Of a stretch of DNA of 11,842 bases, positions 6,834 through 11,842 are shown piece after piece. Where the stretch lies: the NCBI GenBank assembly GCA_027575765.1, contig JANBPT010001245.1, positions 1 to 11,842 of the forward strand. The letters are read 5' to 3'. The position numbers were made by a program, and so were the translations under genes. How positions within the stretch are numbered: position 1 is the first letter of the stretch; each line of letters begins with the position of its first letter. Source of the DNA: Tieghemiomyces parasiticus (taxonomy: Eukaryota; Kickxellomycota; Dimargaritomycetes; Dimargaritales; Dimargaritaceae). A model generated the notes under the pieces. The model saw nothing but the letters and a program-made list of their open reading frames with translations, was not told the origin of the DNA and searched no databases.

Positions 6834-9257
6834 TCAGGCCGCTGTGCCCCGGGGTTTGGCTAATTTGTGTTGACTCTTAATCTCATTCCATATGGGCACG
6901 GTCCGGGGAAAATGTTCAGCCAGGCAGGCGTCGATGGCAAGGGTGGCAAACTCGCGCTGGTACGATACCAGGAACCTTAGCAGGGTAGACAAGAACTTGG
7001 CATCAGGCTCCATGCGGTAGGCCACCATATCTTGGGCCAGGACCTGAATGGCGAATGACGGCTGGCCTTGTCTAAAGTATGTTTCGACGAGCGACGTGAA
7101 ATTGTTGATATTGAGCCGGACCCCGCGGCTGTGAGCTAACTCAATAATGGGCTGGATGTGGATGAGGTACCCTGGATGGGCGCAGGCGTCGAGGGCCACC
7201 GAGATGGTACAATTATCGATGGGAAACCCGTGGAGAACGATGAGTTCCCACATTTGGAACGCGTCGATTGGGCTATCCACACGGTTGTAGGCGTCGAGGA
7301 GGGCATTGTAAATGACCATGTTAGGCTCAACTCGGGTGTCCAGATTAAACAACCGGTGGACAAGGTGGACGCCGTCGCTATCCCGGACGTCGGCGAATCC
7401 CTTGATCATGATGGTGTAGCTATGGAGGTTCGGGTACACCCGAGCCACGATCATTTCCTCGAAGAGTGCCAGGGCGCGGGTCATCTGGCCTGACTTAGCG
7501 TAGGCGCGCAGGGCGGTGCTGTACGTGTATATATTGGGCTTCAAGCCGTCCTCTACAAAGATCTGGTACAGCTTGGTGGCCTCCTCGGGGTCGCCGCTCT
7601 TGGTGTAGGCGCTCATGATGATGTGGGCAGTGTAGTTGTTGATGGCCACCCCATGATCAATCATGCGCTGGAACAGTGTGATAACCCGTGTATACTGGTT
7701 TCGCCGGAGGTGGCCGCCCATGATGATGTTGTACATGTGGCGCATGGGTTGGAGTCCATGGGTCAGCATACCTCCCAGAATCTGCTCGGCCACTTCTACT
7801 TCGCCGCGCTGGCACAGGCCCGTGATGACAATACTGTAGGTGTGCGGAGTGGGCAGCATCACTGCCTGGTGCGCCTCGGGTTCCTGCAGTCGCGCCTCCA
7901 GGTCCTGGAAAATAGCCATGGCGGCCGCCCGGTCCCCACGTGCGAATGCCGCTTTCATAAGGTTGTTGCTGACGTAGGCGCTGGTGGGTATCTGGTCACG
8001 CTGCATGAGAGCGTACAGGGCGTCGACGTCGCCAAACCGGCCACAGTCAGCTAGGGCGTTGATGGCGGTACCGAAGAGGTGGGGGCCCAGCCGGGCGCCG
8101 CCCTCGTGCAGGGCCGTGAAGAGATCCTGTACGCGCCGAGGCTCGCGCAACCGGCCAAAAGCGGCGATGAAATCGGCCGCCACCTTCTCCTCGATCGGAC
8201 CGTGCGGCGTGGCAGCGCCGGCCGGTTGTAGCTCACCATAAAGTTGGTGCACGAATGACCGGTCGCCCTCCTGGGCAAACACCCGTGCCAGACGGCCGAG
8301 GAAGACTGTCGGGAGGTCGTCGCCAGCATCGCGCACTTCGGTATACACGGTTCGTGCGGTGGTCAGATCGCGTGTCTCCAAGGCGACCTCGACCAGGCGG
8401 CCCAAAGTCTCCGCGTCAGGCGGCCCGGCAGGCCATTCGCGAACCTCGCGGTAAAACTCAAGGGCGCCTGGGGCATCCCCAGCATTCCGAAAGGCACCCA
8501 GTTGGGTGCGGAGGGCGGCCTGGGTGGGAATTCGGCCCGCTTTCCGGACCACCCGTAATAGGTCTAGACCCGAGTCGGTATCGCCGATAGTGGCGTACAC
8601 GTTCAACACGGGCAGGTAGTCCGTGTCGACTTCGGCCGCCTCCTTCGGCAGTGGCGATACGGTGGCCGCCAGCCAGTCCTTACATAGGGTACGCAAGCGG
8701 GTTCGGAGGGTCGGGCTAACCAAGTCGGCGTAGGGGGGCTCCGCAGTCGCCGCGGCTGTGGCCGCCCCGTCTTCGTCCTTTTCAGCCGTATCCTCGTACA
8801 CCCGAGCCCATTCGTCCTTCTCCACTTCGAAATCGGTTGTCTGCGGCGGCAGGAGGCTTGTTTGGCTGACAGCCAAACGCTCAAAGTCGGCCACCGTGAG
8901 CTTGCCGAGGAGTTCGGCGTTGCGTACGGAAATGTACGCCAGCCACGTGTCCTGTCCGCCACCCACCTCCAACATTTCCCGCAGCCGGGCGACGATTGGA
9001 TCGACCCGGGTATCCGTAGCGGTGCTGTAGTACCGTGGGGTCGAAGGAGCGGAGCAGTGTTTAAAGCTGGCGGGGCAGGTGATCAAGTGCTGGCGGAGAG
9101 TAGCAATCCTCCGGTCCCTGTGGGCCTGAAAGGCCGGTGAAGTTTGGCGGTGCAGAATCTCAGTGTGGAGCTGGCGGGTCGATAACGTTGAAACGAAGGC
9201 ATTTCGTACCGGCCGACGGATCCGGGTGCCGAATCGTGGTAACATATGCGTAAGCAT
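6834..9257 (-). CDS. Mitochondrial pentatricopeptide repeat (PPR) protein
   Basis: An intronless 807-residue protein, probably a mitochondrial RNA-binding factor acting in organellar RNA processing, stability or translation. The N-terminus is rich in Arg, Ser and Thr and nearly free of acidic residues over the first 35 residues (for example PRFGTRIRRPVRNAF), as expected of a matrix presequence. Eight contiguous PPR motifs of 35-36 residues occupy about 471-752, with starts at 471, 506, 541, 576, 611, 647, 682 and 717. Typical sequences are YNIIMGGHLRRNQ, YSTALRAYAKSGQ and YNALLDAYNRV. At least two weaker repeats precede them (about 392-470), and helical-repeat-like sequence extends back to about 215. 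There is no endonuclease, DYW or SMR domain, so it is P-class. It does not match a named yeast protein well enough for a symbol. The ATG at 9257 is the first in frame; a second Met follows at codon 5. It is convergent with the Mgr2-like gene and divergent from the TFIIF beta gene. Confidence 0.93.
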   Translation of the reverse strand: MLTHMLPRFGTRIRRPVRNAFVSTLSTRQLHTEILHRQTSPAFQAHRDRRIATLRQHLITCPASFKHCSAPSTPRYYSTATDTRVDPIVARLREMLEVGGGQDTWLAYISVRNAELLGKLTVADFERLAVSQTSLLPPQTTDFEVEKDEWARVYEDTAEKDEDGAATAAATAEPPYADLVSPTLRTRLRTLCKDWLAATVSPLPKEAAEVDTDYLPVLNVYATIGDTDSGLDLLRVVRKAGRIPTQAALRTQLGAFRNAGDAPGALEFYREVREWPAGPPDAETLGRLVEVALETRDLTTARTVYTEVRDAGDDLPTVFLGRLARVFAQEGDRSFVHQLYGELQPAGAATPHGPIEEKVAADFIAAFGRLREPRRVQDLFTALHEGGARLGPHLFGTAINALADCGRFGDVDALYALMQRDQIPTSAYVSNNLMKAAFARGDRAAAMAIFQDLEARLQEPEAHQAVMLPTPHTYSIVITGLCQRGEVEVAEQILGGMLTHGLQPMRHMYNIIMGGHLRRNQYTRVITLFQRMIDHGVAINNYTAHIIMSAYTKSGDPEEATKLYQIFVEDGLKPNIYTYSTALRAYAKSGQMTRALALFEEMIVARVYPNLHSYTIMIKGFADVRDSDGVHLVHRLFNLDTRVEPNMVIYNALLDAYNRVDSPIDAFQMWELIVLHGFPIDNCTISVALDACAHPGYLIHIQPIIELAHSRGVRLNINNFTSLVETYFRQGQPSFAIQVLAQDMVAYRMEPDAKFLSTLLRFLVSYQREFATLAIDACLAEHFPRTVPIWNEIKSQHKLAKPRGTAA

Positions 9258-9841
9258 CGCAAACTAAAGTAGTTGGAGTAAAAAGTGATATCAAGTAAGC
9301 TAGGGGTTGGCAGCTGTGCACTCGCCGATGCAGAAGAAGGTGGGTAGATTCCAGGAGGTGAAGCCCTGGCGATACGGGCGGAGAGACCAGGTGCTCTCTC
9401 TGAGTAGACCCCGTGCTACTGGGGCTAAATAGCGAAGAGCAGGCTAGGCGATGTTAGTGGCTGGGACTCCTCAACTTGATTTCACCCCCCGTTAGCACCG
9501 ATCCCCGTTCGTGCTGTGATAGTGCTTGTTGCCGAAGCTCCGAACGGGAGGGATTAGGCGGCGTACCAATTGCAAAGCGGGGCGGGGAAGGGGACGATAA
9601 CTCGCCCTTATTCCCGAGTCGCCAGTCAAGCGGGAGAGTGACTACCCCTCAAACCTGCACTAGGCGGAGTGAAGCTTCCATTGCATTGTTTAAACCTCAT
9701 CACCTTCCATCGTACGCGACACTTCACCTTCGCTGTACCATTTCTTCACAACCCACTCAGGACCGCTACGCCACGAAACCTGCCCTTCCTGATTCCTGCC
9801 CTCCGACTACTACTTTTTCTGCCTCTAACCTGACCACAGCC
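9258..9841. promoter_or_regulatory. Divergent intergenic region between the PPR and TFIIF beta genes
   Basis: The two genes start 584 bp apart in opposite directions, so both promoters should lie here. The TFIIF beta frame remains open upstream to 9476 but contains no ATG before 9842, so this part is read as 5' UTR or promoter. An imperfect inverted repeat (TAG, A, CCCC against GGGG, CTA with an 8-nt loop) lies at 9405-9427. No clear TATA box was recognised on either strand. Confidence 0.45.
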
Positions 9842-10974
9842 ATGTCTTCCAAATCCAAGCAACCCTCCAAACCAGCACCGCCGACCGTGAGCATGGACGA
9901 CGACGGTGAAGACCTGCGGCTAGACGACATCAATACCAAGGTGTGGTTGGTAAAAATCCCCAAGTTTCTCGCGGAGAAGTGGGGCGACATTGACGAGGAG
10001 AATGTCGACCTGGGTAAAGTGCGCATCTATGACCGACCGGACGCGCAGGGCAACAGTATTTCCATTCTCCTCTCGGACGCACCCATCAATGACGACCTAC
10101 CACGTGAGTACACCCTCAAGCTGGTCAACAACCAGGTCAAAAACATGTACGTATTCTCCGAAGACGCCCAGACCCACCAGACAGCGATGGCCGGGACGGT
10201 GCATCACGAGTGCGCGGTCACCCCGGTGTACACTGAAGAGTACCGTCGGATCATGCGGACCCGGAATTTGGAGGCCGGGAAACCATCGCGGACCGTGAAG
10301 GTGCTCGGTGATGGGTATAAGAAGGCCCTGTTGTCGACGACTCCCGGGATGCGCGACGTGGCCGCGCCCTACCGTAAGAAGGGCGCCCATTTGGATGCCA
10401 AGACCACCCGTATGCCCAAGCAGGAACTGATGAACCTGCTCTTCCAGGCATTCGAAAAGTACCCTTACTGGTCGTTCAAGGGCCTCGTCGAATTCACCCA
10501 GCAGCCAGCGGTAAGTTGAATTAAGCAGTCTGCCCTTCTGTTAGGTGTAGCGGAGAGCGCTGTCAGGGTGGCGATACTCCATTCAAGAGGGATATATCAC
10601 ATTTCAACCCTTCCCCCTTCTTCAACCCTGATAATGCCAAAAGGTGGTCCCTACTTTCAGGTTAACGTATGACCCTTCTCTACCAAACTTCCAACCATTC
10701 CCATCTATTCCTCCCTCCCTGCCTCCACCCTCTTCGACTCTGACAGGCCTTCCTCAAGGAGACTCTGTACGAGGTAGCGGTGCTCAACAAGAAGGGCCAG
10801 TTCAATGCCATGTACCAGCTCAAACCCGAGTTTTCGTTCAAGCATGACGATGGGGCCGATCCAGCAGCTCCGACCGAGGGTGCCGACGATACCGGTGCGG
10901 CCGGTGACGGGGCTGAAGCTGGAGGCGATGACGACGATAAGGACATGAGCGAGGACGATTTCGAGGAAGTCTAG
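9842..10974 (+). CDS. TFG2: Transcription initiation factor IIF subunit beta (RAP30/Tfg2), two exons
   Basis: Exons 9842-10510 and 10747-10974 give 298 residues, between human RAP30 (249) and yeast Tfg2 (400). The 236-nt intron is phase 0, with donor GCG/GTAAGT and acceptor CTCTGACAG after a long pyrimidine tract. TFIIF binds RNA polymerase II, helps bring it to the promoter and stabilises the open complex. The N-terminal TFIIF-alpha dimerisation barrel covers about 30-135 and opens with NTKVWLVKIPKFL, the most conserved stretch of the family. A linker is followed by the winged-helix DNA-binding domain at about 190-255 (PKQELMNLLFQAFEKYPYW, then LVEFTQQPAAFLKETL, ending YQLKPEF). The intron lies inside the winged helix, between Ala223 and Ala224. 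Residues 256-298 form an acidic Asp/Glu/Gly/Ala tail that human RAP30 lacks. The ATG is the first in frame and has a good context (CAGCCATGTC). Very secure. Confidence 0.96.
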
Positions 10975-11590
10975 GTTAAATGGGGCAGGCTGCCGCCGGC
11001 CAGATTCCACTTTATTCTCCTGGATCCACTATTTCCCAACTTGTACAACTTTCTGTTCTAATTTTATTTTTATCAGCTACTCTCCCCTGCTTCACCGCAT
11101 TTTTTTTTAGTTGAATAGAGAGCTACTATCCAACGGTCACATATTAAGGTGCGTAGTGATTATGCAAGCCAGGACGGCAAGATCTCGAAGAAGGACACGA
11201 TGCCTGATGTATTGAAATACCCACCTATGGTTAAAAGAGACATAGTCGTCTAGCGAGATTGGTAGTGGCAGTAGGCCACCTCAGAATTAGAACGGATAGA
11301 CTAACTACAGATGGTATAACAAGTTGAGAACAGTAGAGCAGGGGCGGGAAAAGCGGGGCTATTATAAATGTACAAGATAGAATCGATGCGTATCCGAACA
11401 TCTCCCTCCCCTTACCAGCAAAGAAAACTGACACCCAGGGAAATTTACCCGGTCAGTGACTACTAAATGATGATTATTTTTGGGGTCAACCGTTAAACCA
11501 CCCTTAACGTACCAAACGTCCGACAGGGGAAATAATCCTCTCTCTTTCTCTCTCGCCCCTTCCTCCTTCTGAGCCCACGTATCCGGAGGT
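10975..11590. other. Convergent intergenic region
   Basis: This lies between the 3' ends of the TFIIF beta gene and the Snf2-type gene and should hold both 3' UTRs. It has T-rich runs (11064-11074 and 11100-11109) that suit fungal 3' ends, but no exact AATAAA close to either stop codon. Open frames here (11231-11434 and 11362-11685, minus) show no recognisable content, and the second one overlaps the Snf2-type exon in another frame. Confidence 0.5.
11538..11554 (+). repeat. CT microsatellite
   Basis: An imperfect (CT)n tract, interrupted once by a TTT, lies in the probable 3' UTR of the minus-strand Snf2-type gene, where it would be a GA-rich tract in the mRNA. It is an ordinary simple repeat. 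Confidence 0.7.
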
Positions 11591-11842
11591 CTAACTCCGA
11601 CGGAACAGATACATAAGATCCTGGGCCGACAGTCGTCCGAGCTTCTCCGTCTCGTCGACGCCCTCGCCGAATGCCCGCTGGACAATCTTGCGTTTCTGTT
11701 CCTGGAGAGTCAAGATGCGGTCTTCGATGGTATTGGGCACCGTAATCCGGTGCACGGTGACGGGCTGGGTCTGGCCGATCCGGTACACGCGGTCAGTGGC
11801 CTGGTCTTCGAGGGCCGGGTTCCACCACAAATCGAGGAGGAT
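11591..11842 (-). CDS. C-terminal end of a Snf2-family DNA-dependent ATPase (ULS1/RAD5/RAD16 type), cut by the window edge
   Basis: Only the last 83 codons and the stop are present; the frame enters from the right edge. This is the end of the second RecA-like lobe of a Snf2 ATPase. DLWWNPALEDQATDRVYRIGQT carries helicase motifs V-VI, including the arginine pair of DRVYRIGQ that contacts ATP across the lobes. It is followed by the brace-like segment TIEDRILTLQEQKRKIV and the ending RLSAQDLMYLF. The WWNP, EDRIxxLQxxK and final LxxLF pattern is characteristic of the RAD5/RAD16/ULS1 group, whose members are SUMO- or ubiquitin-linked translocases in DNA repair and chromatin. From memory of the family ULS1 seems nearest, but the RING and the first lobe that would decide this lie outside the window. 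The protein ends almost directly after the last helicase helix. Confidence 0.9.
   Translation of the reverse strand: MLLDLWWNPALEDQATDRVYRIGQTQPVTVHRITVPNTIEDRILTLQEQKRKIVQRAFGEGVDETEKLGRLSAQDLMYLFRRS

Noticed and set aside
7158..8590. Several plus-strand open frames of 85-143 codons inside the PPR gene
   Set aside because: They are antisense to an 807-codon frame with clear PPR repeats. GC-rich coding DNA commonly leaves such antisense frames open, and none has recognisable content.
9476..9841. In-frame upstream extension of the TFIIF beta reading frame
   Set aside because: It contains no ATG, is low-complexity in sequence, and the conserved protein begins sensibly from ATG 9842 in a good context. 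Read as 5' UTR or promoter.
1..11842. CRISPR array, insertion sequence, phage or defence island, biosynthetic cluster
   Set aside because: There are no spaced direct repeats, no transposase or integrase, and no clustered enzymes. The window is eukaryotic with unrelated housekeeping genes.

Overview
The window is nuclear DNA of a fungus. Every confident gene is eukaryotic: GT-AG introns of about 160-236 nt, no operons, and products that are a TFIIF beta subunit, an Mgr2/Romo1 protein of the mitochondrial inner membrane, a mitochondrial PPR protein, an Hsp20, a RING-H2 protein and a Snf2-family ATPase. The intron density, the GC-rich coding DNA and an Mgr2 with a fungal-type C-terminal extension suggest an early-diverging fungal lineage. 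That placement is inference; the sequence alone does not fix it.

Layout. Positions 1-1598 are more AT-rich and mostly without recognisable genes; a possible partial gene runs off the left edge on the minus strand (tentative exons 386-199 and 28-1). An Hsp20/alpha-crystallin gene lies at 1599-2438 (-), with a good TATA box at 2620-2626. After a spacer comes a three-exon RING-H2 gene (3360-4752, +). The next 1.3 kb holds no certain gene, but may carry a small two-exon minus-strand gene (5752-5268). A two-exon Mgr2-like gene lies at 6033-6506 (+), followed by AATAAA at 6596. It converges on a long intronless PPR gene (6834-9257, -), which is divergent from a two-exon TFIIF beta gene (9842-10974, +). 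The window ends inside the last exon of a Snf2/ULS1-RAD5-type ATPase (11842-11591, -).

The genes are individually regulated housekeeping and stress genes rather than one pathway. Two concern mitochondria (the inner-membrane import subunit and the RNA-binding PPR protein), two concern nuclear DNA transactions (TFIIF, Snf2), and two concern protein quality control (Hsp20, and probably the RING E3).

I found no rRNA, tRNA, CRISPR, intact transposon or secondary-metabolite cluster, and no clear sign of a new multi-gene system. The most useful observations are four introns reconstructed from splice-site and phase agreement, an eight-repeat PPR tract whose code residues predict a partial RNA target, and two candidate spliced genes that simple ORF calling would miss.
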